Source of the DNA: Prorocentrum cordatum
Taxonomy: Eukaryota; Sar; Dinophyceae; Prorocentrales; Prorocentraceae
Length of the DNA: 64,000 nt
Direction of reading: 5' to 3'
NCBI GenBank assembly: GCA_963575745.1
Contig: CAUYUJ010003609.1
Coordinates: 1 to 64,000 of the forward strand
The position numbers and the translations under genes were made by a program. Shown here in pieces: positions 42,408 to 53,299 of the stretch; the first letter of the stretch is position 1; every line of letters starts with the position of its first letter. The notes under the pieces were generated by a model. It saw nothing but the letters and a program-made list of their open reading frames with translations. It ran no database searches and was not told the DNA's origin.

Positions 42408-43554
42408 CTACCCAGCAGCGGCGGACGGTCCTCCGTCCCCTCCCAGGGGCACAGCGGCCCTCTCGTACGCTCTCGCCAGGCTTCCGAGGTCACTCGCATC
42501 GAGGGCAGCCTGCAGGGCCTTCGGCACCCCATCTCTGCGGGGGTACTTGCCCTCCTCGATGCGACTGAAATTCTCTCGGCCCTTTCGGGAGATGCCCGCG
42601 CACTTGGCCGCCAAGAGGCGCCCGTCCACCGTGGCGTACTTGCCACAGGTGGTGCAAAAACTCATGAGGAAACGCTCCCACCGCTGGACTGTGTGGGAGG
42701 GATGCACTTCCCGCCCCGTCGCCAACCCATCGCCTCCCGCGCCCACAACGCAGACAGGGAGGCCACGGCACTGGGTCTCGGCAGCCTCGATGACGCGAGA
42801 CGCTGGCACCACAATATTGCACTCGCTGCATCTCCACGCTCCCTTGCTTCGCTCGCACAGATGACTGGAAGCGCGCAGAGCTACTTCCAGCTTCGAGGGA
42901 AGAGCCGACGAGTGCACCCTTTACCCTGCACCACCGTGTGGACGGTGCTGCTGAAGCAGAAGCCGGTGCACCCGACACCCGGCACCACCAATAGGACGGT
43001 GCTGGAGCAAGAGCTGGCACCTGGCATCCGGGGTGGCGCCACCTGCCACTCTCGCCCCCCGCCGCTATCCAGCGCCCTGCAGTGTCTTGCGGACCTCGGC
43101 CGCTTCGCTTGGCGAAAGCGGCACCGCAGGCCCGTCTGAAATCCTCACCCCTCTGTGCGTAGGGGTGTTCGCCTCTGACGAGCTTGCCTTGACGGCACCT
43201 GGCCTGCGACTTGGCAGGTTCACCGTCGCACGCCAACAACATCCTCTTGGCTTGCCCACTGGAGAAGGCCCCACAGTTGCCACAGAACAGGCAGCGGCCC
43301 GCACGCAAGAAGACGTGCGGGCGCACAGGTGGCCTCGCGCTGGCCGCAGCAGCGGGGACGAGCCGAGAGTCGCAGGAGTGTGCCTGACGACAGGGTGTGC
43401 GGAGCAACCTCATCCTGCTTCTCGCGCAAAATGCGCGCCTGCCACAACCTGCTTTTTGACACCGCCAGACTTGTCGTTCCCAGAGCACGGAGTGAGGAGT
43501 GGTCCCAGGGGGAGGTCCAGTGTCCAGGCAAGACACTGGCCCTGCGCCTCGCAC
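42408..43554 (-). pseudogene. Retroelement Cys-rich tail, two modules in different frames
   Basis: Module 1 (within 43554-43080): WRCQKAGC, then GRCLFCGNCGAFSS, ACDGEP and a Gly-x-His-Pro (GEHP). Module 2 (42917-42408): WRCSECNIVV, HPSHT, FCTTCGKYAT, KCAGI, then EEGKYPR. Both follow W-x-C-x2/3-C ... F-C-x2-C-G ... C-x-G ... G-x-(H/Y)-P, the pattern also seen in the ORF2 tail at 10450-9960. The modules appear to be duplicates. Probable zinc binding is inferred from the cysteine pairs. Confidence 0.6.
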
Positions 43555-43679
43555 ACCCTGCCCGTGGTGTCATGAAACGTGCCAGCACGCAAGGTCATGC
43601 TGGCCACAAACTTACACATGTTGCAAACGTCAGTAGAGCGCTCGCTCCACACAGCTGTCAGCCACTGCGGCACGTCATC

Positions 43680-44006
43680 CTACTGGGCTTCGAGCTTGGC
43701 CTCTCTGTCGGCCTGGGCATTCCCGAGGACGCCGAGCCTCTCGCGGCCCAGGAGGCCCGCGGGATCACTGCCCGAGTGGACCTTAACCTTGGTCAGGTCC
43801 ATGTCGCCTGGGGCCGCAAACGAATCCTGAACAATGTGCCAAATCTGCCCCCACAGGTCAGCATGCGGGCGTCGCCTGTGGGTGCACCACACTTCGCCGC
43901 TGGCAACACCTCTTACTACGGTAGCGCTGTCAGCTCCCACCCTCATCGGCGAAGGTGCATGCTGGAGGAGCTTCAACAGGCCCATGAGCTCCGGTCTGAG
44001 CACCAT
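43680..44006 (-). pseudogene. RNase H domain remnant
   Basis: Open frame with RPELMGLLKLLQHA, GADSATVV, VKVHSGSDPA and GNAQADREAK, matching the order E, D, H, N-x-x-A-D of RNase H. The first DGS-type motif is not in this frame; the sequence upstream (44070-44110) holds a candidate in another frame (YSDGSGV-like, revcomp of CCTGACTCCCGAGCCGTCAGA). Confidence 0.6.
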
Positions 44007-44174
44007 GCCTCATACTCTATGTCCGCCCAGGGTGCCTCTGCCAGCTTTGAGATAGACCCCTCAGCACGTAGAAACGCGTGACCCCAGCCACAACTCTTGC
44101 ACCCTGACTCCCGAGCCGTCAGAGTAGGCGTAGCCTGAGACGAGAGAGTCGTCTCCGAATTCGCGATTAATCTC

Positions 44175-44984
44175 ATGATGCTGCTGCAACTGCGTAAAAA
44201 GGATCCTCAATCGGGTGAGGAGTCAGGCCGCGAGCGAAGGGGTGCGAGGAAGCGTCCGAGATCCGAGCGCGCTGCAGTCGCTGGGAACTCCTCAGCCGCC
44301 TCCTTCCTGGCATCCTCAAGCGCTGGACAATGACAATAAACGGCGATGCCGTGTGCCTTGGGGGGCCTGGCAAAGCTGGCGTTCTCTGGAGTCACTGTGT
44401 CCAGCCTTCCAGACCTTGTCCTGAGTCCAAAAAGGACTTGTTGCAAACATGGGCGAGACTCGCCCGCTGTCGCCCGGGCGCGTTCTTCTCCCGCCGCAGG
44501 ACCGCGCGACTGGGCCCCCCAGAGGCGGACGAGACAGCCGCGGCCCCCTGGGCGTGGCCCTCGACTCCCTCGTCGCCCCCCCTAGGCCTGGCGGCGTTGG
44601 GAGCGAGGCGTCCGAGGTCGATGGGGGTCCTCCGAGTGTGGGGGGGGGGGGGGGGACGAGCGATGCGCGGGCCGCTGCCGCCCGACCCCCTGGAGGGTGG
44701 CCAGGGCAGCGGAGGCGGGGCCGCAGGCTTGTCTCCGGCGATGGACCGGCGGCTGGGCGGCCGGCCTCTTGCCGGCCCGCTTCCAGCCCGCTTCCAGGCT
44801 CGATGGGGGTTATCATCATCAAACGCAGCCGCCGCCCAACGCCCGAGGGGCTTCGCGCAAACATTTCACGTGGGATCTGCAAGGCGCAGCCGCAATCGGA
44901 TCGCGCGGTCCTTGCCGATAGCGGCGCGCCCGAGGCTGCTGGCAACAAGGTGCCCAGTGCGGTTTAGCTTGCTGGGGTCCACGA
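44175..44984 (-). pseudogene. Divergent sequence between RT and RNase H, no clear frame
   Basis: Frames are Pro/Gly/Arg-rich on both strands. Expected to be the RT-RNase H connector of the broken element; nothing recognisable. Confidence 0.3.
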
Positions 44985-46706
44985 CTAGGCGCGCCGTGCC
45001 GCAGGTGAGGGGATCAGGCCAACGCGGACGACTTTGCCAATTCGGGTCCCCTGCCGAGCGTACGCGGTCATCTTGCGCCGCCGTTTCCTGGCCACCAGCT
45101 TTTTACCCCAAATGCGCCCTCTGAGCCTAACATGGGCACCGCCAGCACTGTCGACGCCTAACTGATCACTGTAGGTTCTGAGCTCGAGGCCAAGGCTGGC
45201 CGCCTGGTGCTGGCAGGCCCGACGCGTCCTGGGGGCCGCGGCAAGGGCGAAGCCCTTGCCTGCGGGGCCGCCTAGCCGACGCCGGAAGACTGGCAGGCCT
45301 GCGCCCTCGATCTGCTCGATGCAGTAGCTGATGGCGCCCCCCAGCTCCTCTGGCGCCGTGGCGCGGTCCGCGCGCCGCTGGAGGCCGAGATCGTCGACGG
45401 ACAGCTCGATGTGCGTGTGTGGCCACCTCTGAGAAATGCGGTCGATCACGCGCGTGGCGCGACCGCCTGGGGCGCCCTCGTGCCCGCGGAGCTGCCGGTT
45501 GCCACCGCGGAGCAGGCGGTCCTTGCGCGCTTGCTGAGGGTGCCCCTGAAGCCGACGAAGCGCTGACATGTGTATATGTTTTTTGATTCTGGCTAGGCCT
45601 TGCGTGGCCGGATCTTTCCACACCTTTAACTGCTTTCTCGTGCTTCGCGCGAGAGCGGCGAGGTGTCGTGCATCCTGCTCGCCTCCAGCACTTATGACAC
45701 GTGTAGATGAAGACCTCTGGTTTGAGCAGCTGCTTGGAGAAGCCAACCTCGTCCACGAAACTCCCAGAGCTTGTGCGTGGAGGCGTGCTCGAAGGCCTTC
45801 TCGAGGTCCAGGACTCCCGTGGCAGTGGTGATGCCCTTGGCGTTACCCTCGTCGACCAGCATCTGGTGCCCGATCGCATCCTCGGCACCTCCACCTGGCG
45901 CAGCTGCATCATGCGTTTTTTGACCATGTTTTCCCGGGCGTACAGCAGTGGTGCACGTGCTCTTTCAGCGACTCTAATAGGCGTGGGGAGGGGCCCCAAC
46001 GGCCTGATGCCTCCCTTGGGCTTGGAACTAAGAACATACATGTTGTAACGAATCTGTGATGGCCATTGCGCTCTGCGGGATACTTAGTGCAAGACATCCA
46101 GAGTATACTGCATCGCACCATCTGAGAGCCAACCCCACCATCTAGGATGCCAGGTGTCAATGCCGATGCCCGTGTGAGGCTTAAACGCACTGCAGATGGC
46201 TCTGAGCCTGTGCGCACTGAGGTTGGCAATTCCTGACAACATACTCTCATCGTACTCAATAACCTCCCATGGGCGGTGAGGCAGGCCTGCACTGATGTCG
46301 TCGTGGCTGTCCCACGCGTCGAACCGGTCCTTGGCCTCCGCGTCCGCGGCGACCTGCGGGTCCTCCAGCTGGTGGGTGGTGTAGCCTCGCTTCTCGATTG
46401 CGTTGGGGGGGGGAATCTGCCATTGGGGGAGCTTGTGTATGAAACCTGCTCCGTCGCGCGATGCATCCTTGTGTCTAGCTCTCCACTCTTTGGCCCGTTC
46501 TCCAGCTTGCTGCCGCTCAATGCTCCCGGCATTGGCCTGGGCTTCGCGCTGAGGCTCCATGATGGGAGATCTCGTGCTGCAGGGTGTCGCGGGTAAGACC
46601 GAGCTGCAGAAACGCGAGCAGGCTCAATCGTTTCCCAGCTGCGCGTTCTCCCAGCGGGCAGGTCCAGCGGTCGCCTGCGAGGAGGCGCCGCCGAAGGCGT
46701 TGCCAC
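44985..46706 (-). pseudogene. Reverse transcriptase remnant, several frameshifts
   Basis: Frame 46560-46084: FDAWDSHDD, HTGIGIDTWHPRW, LSDGAM, then a stop. Frame to 45166: SKPKGGIRPLGPLPT (the RT 'pKpgg-R' region). Another frame at 45865-45740: VLDLEKAFEHAST (motif A). Frame 45746-44985: HIELSVDDLGLQ (motif C, VDD) and continued thumb-like sequence. At least three frame changes are needed, so it is inactive. Confidence 0.75.
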
Positions 46707-47048
46707 CTCGTGCCGTGCTCATCCCGAGCCCCCGTCGCTGGGGCCGCCTGTGCCGCACGAGCCCCGTCGCCGGTGCGCGACGCAACCCACCACCAGCAGC
46801 AGTGCGAGAGGGCAGCGCCCCGGGGTCGGCCGTGTGGCTGCGGCCCAGCAGGAGGCGGGCGGCTCCCACGAGGGCGGCCTCCCCGTCCGCGGTAGTCCCC
46901 GGGATGCTGCCAGTTGGTGTACATCGACCGACTCCGACTCCACCCGCTGTGAGAAAAAAAATCCGTGGATAGGCTCCAAACTCTGGCCGGTCAGCTGGCT
47001 TCTTACGACATCCAGTGAGCCAGTGCATGGGGGGCGGCTTAGGCTCTG

Positions 47049-48898
47049 CTAACCTCCAGCCGTGCTTGACTCGAATGTGAGACTCGAGAGCGACCTGGAC
47101 TCGGAAACGGGGGTGCGTCGAGCTGTCCAGCACTGGGGCGCGCGAGCAAGAGGCGGCGATGGTGCGATCGAAGACGAAGCAATCGATCGTCCTTCCTCCG
47201 CCCACGCCCGTGCGCGCGACCTGGTCAGGTACCGTGGTGCCCCCGCGGCGCCCTCCAGCCACCCTGTGCACTCGAGAGGGGTGGTGCTGCAACTGAAATC
47301 TGCCTGCAGGACCAACGGTATACCGTAGTTGGAGATGAGGTCGCCGATGGCGTCCACTGCGACAGGTTACGTACGGTCCATCCTTCATTCCAGAAATACG
47401 CTGGGGTGAGCATCGATCCTCCTCTCTGGGCTGCTGGGGCCCATCCAGCAGCGATCCTTCCAGCCGAGCCTGGCGGTGAGCAGTCGTAGCCGTTCTTGCC
47501 GCCCAGGATGGCGATGCCGATGTTGCCAGGGTCCACAGGCCCCACTCCTGCACTGCGCCCTCCGCCGGGTCCCTCTGTGGATGAGGCGAATGAGGATGTC
47601 GGGTTCCTCCTGTAGCAGGCTGCCTCCACCTTCTGCCTCCAGTCGGCGGACAGGCGCAGCTCCTGCACAAAGAAATGCGGCATGGCGCCAGGTCCTGTGC
47701 CTTGCCGATGTAGAACAGGCTTTAGCGTTGAGCCCAATAGGCTGCAATCTGGGCTTCTGATGGGGCTTGGGTCCCACGGCGCCCCCTCGAGCCGCCTCTG
47801 GCATGGCGGAGCGGGTGGCGGGGGGCCTGACGTGGGGCCCCGCTGCGCGGCTGCTGCGGCGGCAGCTGCGTGCTGCCGCGCCTCGCGGGCCGGACGGGCA
47901 GCGTCGCCGCCGGCATCGCGAACGGCACCGCTCGCAGAGCCCACGGCCCCCGCCCCTGACGACGCTGGCTGCGCAGCCAGGGCTCTCCAGGGTGAGAGGC
48001 GGCAGCGCCGTCGGGGGCGGCTGGGGGCGGGGGGCTGCGCGTCGGCCTCGTCCGATGCGCGGCGGCGCTTGGCCTGAAGGCGGGCCCGCAGCTCGTCCAG
48101 CTCGCGGCGCCTGCGCTGCAGCTCCTCGGCGGTGGCCCCGAGCGCCTGTCTGACGGCTGCCTTGAGCTCCTGGGCGAAGGCGGTCTTGCGGGGCTCCCGC
48201 TGCTTCTCCTCATTGTCGTCCAGCTCGAGGCCCTCGGTGGAGACAGCCTCGCCCTCTTCGTAGTCCAGCTGGTCCAGGTCCTCTGCCAAGAGCTTGGTGA
48301 GGTTGATCGCTGGCACTGGGGCGGATGCGGGACAGGCGGTGCCCCGCTCGCGGTTGATGATGGCCAGCGTGTCGGTGACCTCTTTCTTCGGCCTGGCGAG
48401 CGCTTCGGCGGCGTCGGAGGTCCGCTGCCGGCACTCGGCGAGCCGGATGAGTGCCTTCTGTTTCGATGTGGCGGCCTTCTCGAGTGCTTGGCTGGCGCGC
48501 TTCTCGACCGCCATGAGCCTCTGGTGCTTGGAGTGCGGGGGCTCTGGCTGCTCCTTGAGCTGAGGCTGGACCTTCTTCTTGAAGTCCTCGAGGGCGATCT
48601 GGTTGGCGGGGTCGACGTGGCTCTCCAGGGCCTGGACCTTCCCCCAAGGTGGGGCTGGCAGCGCATTCTCGGTGTGCTCAGTTTTCCCCCGATGCTTGCG
48701 AGACTTGCCCTGCCCGCTCTCGCGCCAGGGTGCCCAGGCGCCGCTGGCCTCACGCCATGGGGCTTCGGGGATTTCGAGCGAGGGCGAGCACTTGCAGCAC
48801 GCGTCGCGACCACTCCGGGTCCACTTGAAGCCACACTGCGTGCACTTAGTATAACCAGATGGCCCATGGACAGGACAGCGAGCCTTCTCCACGGGCAT
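47049..48898 (-). pseudogene. Retroelement ORF1 and degenerate endonuclease
   Basis: The frame from 48898 (MPVEKARCPV) has C19-x2-C22-x11-C34-x2-C37, the same spacing as the ORF1 at 16751. A Glu/Arg/Ala coiled-coil region follows to about 48060, then an Ala/Pro-rich linker. The same frame continues into HFFVQELRLSADWRQKV (the 'QE' of an EEP endonuclease), which normally belongs to ORF2, so the two ORFs are fused. The DxN and IDxF parts occur in other frames (LQADFSCS, 47300; SIDCFVFD, 47180), so the nuclease is broken. Confidence 0.65.
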
Positions 48899-48979
48899 TG
48901 GTCGGATGTGTCTGGGTGGGGCAGGCCACCCGACGCTTGCCCTGGGGCTGACCAGGGGAATGATGATTCTGGTCGCAGA

Positions 48980-49010
48980 CTAGCGGTATCCGCGTGGTTC
49001 GCTGCGAACC
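48980..49010 (-). promoter_or_regulatory. Conserved 5' leader with hairpin
   Basis: In sense, GGTTC-GCAGC-GAACC (49010-48996) then GGATACCGCTAGTCTGCG. Matches 16881-16851 in sequence, spacing and order. Confidence 0.65.
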
Positions 49011-49017
49011 TCAACAC

Positions 49018-49038
49018 CTTGAGCCAAAGTGGCTACGG
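49018..49038 (-). other. Genomic spliced-leader copy, 20/21
   Basis: The SL core has one change (ATTTTGG to ACTTTGG in sense). (TCC)n upstream, element leader downstream. Confidence 0.92.
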
Positions 49039-49152
49039 GAGAAGGAGGAGGAGGAAGAGGAGGAGGAGGAGGAGGAGGAGGAGGAGGAGGAGGAGGAGGA
49101 GGAGGAGGAGGAGGAGGAGGGGAGGGGGAGGGGGAGGGGGAGGGGAGGAGGA
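49039..49152. repeat. (GGA)n microsatellite
   Basis: GGA/GAG then (GGGGGA)n. Directly abuts the SL copy. Confidence 0.95.
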
Positions 49153-49479
49153 CAAGCTAGGTACACCCGCGTCATATCTGACGTCCTACCCCTCCACCCC
49201 ATCCCTTACCATGGCGTAGATCTCCTCTCTATTGGCACAATCGGATGTCGTAGCATGGCACAATATTGCATGTCGTAGCATGGTGTTGACGATCAAGACG
49301 TAGCATGACATAGCATGGCGTGGCGACGCCCCACAGTGGGGCTTCTGCGGCCTAGACATCAACGAATCGACACCGAATGTGTAATCACTCATGCAGGTTT
49401 CTTTAAGGAGGCCATCTTCTAGATTTTGGGGCTTCTGTGGAAGGACCGAAAACTATGCCGTGGCATTGCGCTGGAAATA
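49153..49479. other. No gene seen
   Basis: Words GTAGCATGGC/CATAGCATGG repeat at 49249-49322. Otherwise unique. Confidence 0.5.
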
Positions 49480-49660
49480 ATGACGCCAGCGCTGCAGCGG
49501 GAGCACCATTCTGGACGAGCCGAAACGCTGAATTGAGGCCAACGCTGCAGCGGGTGCACGATTTAGATCGAGCGGAAGCGCGGAAATGAGGCCAGCGCTG
49601 CAGCGGGAACGAGCGGAAACCCGAAAATGATGCCAGCGTTTCAGCGGGAACAACATTTTG
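49480..49660. repeat. ~50-57-bp degenerate tandem repeat, four units
   Basis: (G)CCAGCGCTGCAGCGGGA recurs at about 49484, 49541, 49592 and 49634, each followed by (G)AGCGGAA.C and ATGA.GCCA. Confidence 0.75.
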
Positions 49661-49864
49661 AAGACAAGCCCAAGCGAAAACCCAATTCCCGGGAGTCTTA
49701 TGTGTAAAAAACAATTATCCCGGCAAAGCAACCTAACAGCGATGTGTATAAGCATATCTGGAAGCATTCCCCTTAAGATTCAGGCGAGAATCCGGTTGTA
49801 GAATTCTGCTGTTCTCGCAGTCGCAGTCGCATTCGCAATGACTGTCGCAGTGGCAACGGCCTTA

Positions 49865-50105
49865 GGATCCAATGGAATCCTAAGGATTCCTAGGGATTCC
49901 TAAGGCATACTTAGGCATCCTTAGGAATCCATATGAATCCTTAGGAATCCTGATTCCTAGGGATTCCTAAGTATTCCTAGGGAATCCTAAGGATTCCTAA
50001 GGATTCCTGAAGATGCTTAACTATGCCTACGGATTCCTAAGGATGCCAACGGATTCCTAATGACTCCGATGGATTCCTAAGGATTCCTATGGATTCCTAC
50101 GGATG
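49865..50105. repeat. GGATTCCTAA ~10-bp repeat
   Basis: GGATTCCTAAGGATTCCTAG words with point changes. AT-richer than its neighbours. 49661-49864 holds nothing recognisable. Confidence 0.9.
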
Positions 50106-51215
50106 CCTCAGCCTGCCTCAGTTTCAGCCTCAGTCTCAGCCTGCCTCGGCTTGCTTCAGCCTCAGCCTCAGCCTGCCTCGGCCTCAGCCTCAGCCTGCCT
50201 CAGCCTCAGCCTCAGCCTGCCTCGGCCTCAGCCTGCGTCAGCCTCAGCCTCAGCCTGCCTCAGCCTCAGCCTGCCTCAGCCTCAGCCTCAGCCTCAGCCT
50301 CAGCCTCAGCCTCAGCCTCAGCCTGCCTCGACTTGCCTCAGCCTCAGCCTGCCTCGGCCTCAGCCTGCCTCGGCCTCAGCCTGCCTCAGCCTCCCCCCTC
50401 CCCCCCTCCTCCTTCCTCCCCCCCTCATTCAGCCTCACCTTGTCTCAGCTTCGGCCTGCCTCGGCCTCATCCTCAGCCTCAGCCTCAGTCTCAGCCTCAG
50501 CCTGTCTCGGCCTGAGCCTGCCTCGGCCTCAGCCTCAGCCTGCCTCAGCATCAGCCTGCCTCGGCTTGCCTCAGCCTCAGCCTCAGACTGCCTCGGCCTC
50601 AGCCTCAGCCTCAGCCTGCCTCAGCCTCAACGTCAGCCTCTCAGCCTCAGCCTGCATCAGCCTCAGCCTCAGCCTCAGCCTGCCTCAGCCTCAGCCTCAG
50701 CCTGCCTCAGCCTCAGCCTGCCTCAGCCTCAGCCTCAGCCTGCTTCAGCCTCAGCCTCAGTCTGCCTTCAGCCTCGGCCTCAGCCTCAGCCTGCCTCAGA
50801 CTCAGCCTGCATCAGCCTCAGCCTCAGCCTCAGCCTGCCTCAGCATCAGCCTGCCTCAGCCTCAGCCTCAGCCTGCCTCTGCCTCAGCCTCAGCCTGCTT
50901 CAGCCTCAGCCTCAGTCTGCCTTCAGCCTCGGCCGCAGCCTCAGCCTGCCTCAGCCTCAGCCTGCATCAGCCTCAGCCTCAGCCTCAGCCTGCCTCAGCA
51001 TCAGCCTGCCTCAGCCTCAGCCTCAGCCTGCCTCAGCCTCAGCCTCAGCCTGCTTCAGCCTCAGCCTCAGCCTGCTTCAGCCTCAGCCTCAGTCTGCCTT
51101 CAGCCTCGGCCTCAGCCTCAGCCTGTTTCAGCCTCAGCCTGCATCAGCCTCAGCCTCAGCCTCAGCCTGCCTCAGCATCAGCCTGCCTCGGCCTCAGCCT
51201 GCCTCAGCTCGGGCA
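50106..51215. repeat. GCCTCA / GCCTGCCTCA short repeat, 1.1 kb
   Basis: Six-base GCCTCA mixed with 10-base GCCTGCCTCA, plus a C-rich patch at 50390-50430. From about 50740 a longer composite (TTCAGCCTCAGCCTCAGTCT...) repeats three times. Confidence 0.95.
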
Positions 51216-51527
51216 TTCAAATTATGGCACAGGACTGGTGTTCTGGAAACACGAAGATCACGAAGTGGCCCACAGTTGGCTCCGGGCAATCAAAATATGG
51301 TACAGGAATTGTGTTCTGGGAACATTAAGAACACGAAGTGGCCTACAGTTGGCTCCGGGCATTCAAAATGTGGCCTGGGAAATGGTGTTCTGGGAACACG
51401 AAGAACACGAAGTGGCCTACAGTTGGCTCCGGGCATTCAAAATGTGGCCTGGGAATGGTGTTCTGGGAAGACGAAGAACACGAAGTGGCCTACAGTTGGC
51501 TCCGGGCATTCAAAATGTGGCCGCTGA
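51216..51527. repeat. 73-bp tandem repeat, four copies
   Basis: TCCGGGCA at 51281, 51354, 51428 and 51501 (periods 73-74). The unit contains ATTCAAAATGTGGCCTGGGA, GTGTTCTGGGAA and GAAGTGGCCTACAGTTGG. Confidence 0.93.
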
Positions 51528-51779
51528 CCCGCATCCACCCCCCTTTTGCCGAGGCAGACATAGTAGGGACCGTCCGAATTACTTCCGAACCTGTTCCCTG
51601 AGGCTCGCGGAGGACCGCCCTGGCAACTCACCTTCATCACACCCTGGTGTGTCACGGGACACCTTCTTAGCTTCTGGGTCGCGGCTGCAGGAGTAACGGT
51701 TTGGACGCCCAAGCGCGGAGGGATCATGTCCTACAGAGGTGTACCGACGCACGGCAACTGACCCACGGCGACTACAGCG

Positions 51780-52295
51780 CCGACTCGCCGACTCCCGCGC
51801 CGACCATCCCACCGACTCCCACCCGACACGCTCACCGACTCCCGCGCCGACCGGCTCGCCGATTCCAGTGCAGACCAGCTCGTCGACTTCCGCACCGACC
51901 AGCTCACCGGCTCCCGCGCCGACCATTTCGCCCACTCCTTCGCCGGTTGGTTCACCGCCCCCCGCCCCGACCAGCTCACGGGCAGGAGGCCAATCTGGCG
52001 CAGATCAGCTCGCCGACTCCCGCGCCGACCAGCTAGCTGACTCCCACACCGACCAGCTCGCCGACTCCCGCGCCGACCAGCTCACCGACTCCCGCGCCGA
52101 CCAGCTTGCCGACTTCCGCGCCGGCCAGTTCATCGACTCCCCCCTCCGACCAGCTCGCCGCCTCCCGCACCGACAAGCTCACCGATTCTTGCGCCGACCT
52201 GTTCATCCACTCTCTCACGGACGAGCTCGCCGACTCCCGCGCCGACCAACTCGCCGACTCCAGCCCCGAACAACTCCGCACTTCGCGAAGACGTT
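51780..52295. repeat. 24-bp minisatellite
   Basis: Unit CTCGCCGACTCCCGC+GCCGACCAG (24 bp) with variants. One frame reads LADSRADQ repeats. 51528-51779 has no gene. Confidence 0.93.
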
Positions 52296-53299
52296 CGAGG
52301 ACACGGGCCCTCCACCCACATCCTGGCCCGACGTTGGATCCCGAGCGCCTCCCATCCACTACCTCCGGTACCGGGATACCACGGCACCTCCAGGACCAAC
52401 AACTGACACGCAGCAGTCTCGCAACAACCGATCCACGCAACAAACTCGAACCACGACCGACCCGCACCAACCGACCCTCGCAACAACCTCCAACTGCGAC
52501 CGCCCCACTGCCGGTCCACAGCAGACCCACGTAACCGCCACACAACAGGCCCACAACGCCCAACCCGCGCAGCGAACCGCAGCCACCCCACAGCTGACCC
52601 TCAGCGGCCGCCCCGCCTCAGCAGCCGCCCCGCACAACAACTTCCTACAAAGACGGTGCACTCCAGATGGGGCGGAAATTCGAGCAGCTATTCACGAGCA
52701 TAACTCACAGTAGCCAGCACGCAGCAGACACGCTGCAACCGTTCACCGCAGCAAACCCGAAGTTTACCGACCCGCAGCACGCGGACAGGAACCGACCCAT
52801 GCCACGGACTCATTTCTCAACGACCCCTTGCCGACCCACCGCCACAGGCCCACGCAACAAAGTCGAACCATAGCCGACACACGTCTACCCTACACAGACC
52901 CACAACAACTGGTCCATCCCAGCCCCACAACAACGGTCCCACGCAACATACCCGGGACACTGCCGACCCGCAGCCAACCCAAAACAATGGACTCGCAGCA
53001 GAACACCAACAACGGACCCACGCATACGCCGGCTCCAACCACACCGTTTCGACTCCGAGCCGGAGGTCATCCCAGGGCATACATACGGTTTGGTCGGGCC
53101 TCTCTGGCACGGGGGAGGGGCCACTGTGGTAACGCAGGCTGGGCTCCGACACCCGCGCCGATTATCCTCTCGTGCACTGCACGGAAGCTACTGGCTCCGA
53201 CCTCAGCGCCCGCCCGAATTCCGACTCCGACTTCGACGCGGGGCGGCTAACGCGACAGGGGGCGGACAAATCCTGCCCCCCTCATCACATCACGCACCG
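52296..53299. other. ACC/CAA-rich low-complexity DNA, no gene seen
   Basis: Irregular CGACCCGCACC, ACCCACAACAAC and CGCAGCAGAC words. Frames are Thr/Pro/Gln-rich artefacts. Confidence 0.6.

Larger units (their letters stand above)
42400..49038 (-). mobile_element. Frame-broken SL-headed non-LTR retroelement
   Basis: Minus-strand order: (TCC)n, SL (49038-49018), hairpin leader, ORF1 (48898), EN remnant, RT remnant in several frames, RNase H, two Cys-rich tail modules. It has the same architecture as 9790-16909, but with many frameshifts. The 3' end is not defined; only a 4-copy GGA run (42231-42246) lies beyond. Confidence 0.75.

Noticed and set aside
50089-51696. 535- and 474-residue frames
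   Set aside because: Translations of GCCTCA repeats and the 73-bp repeat.
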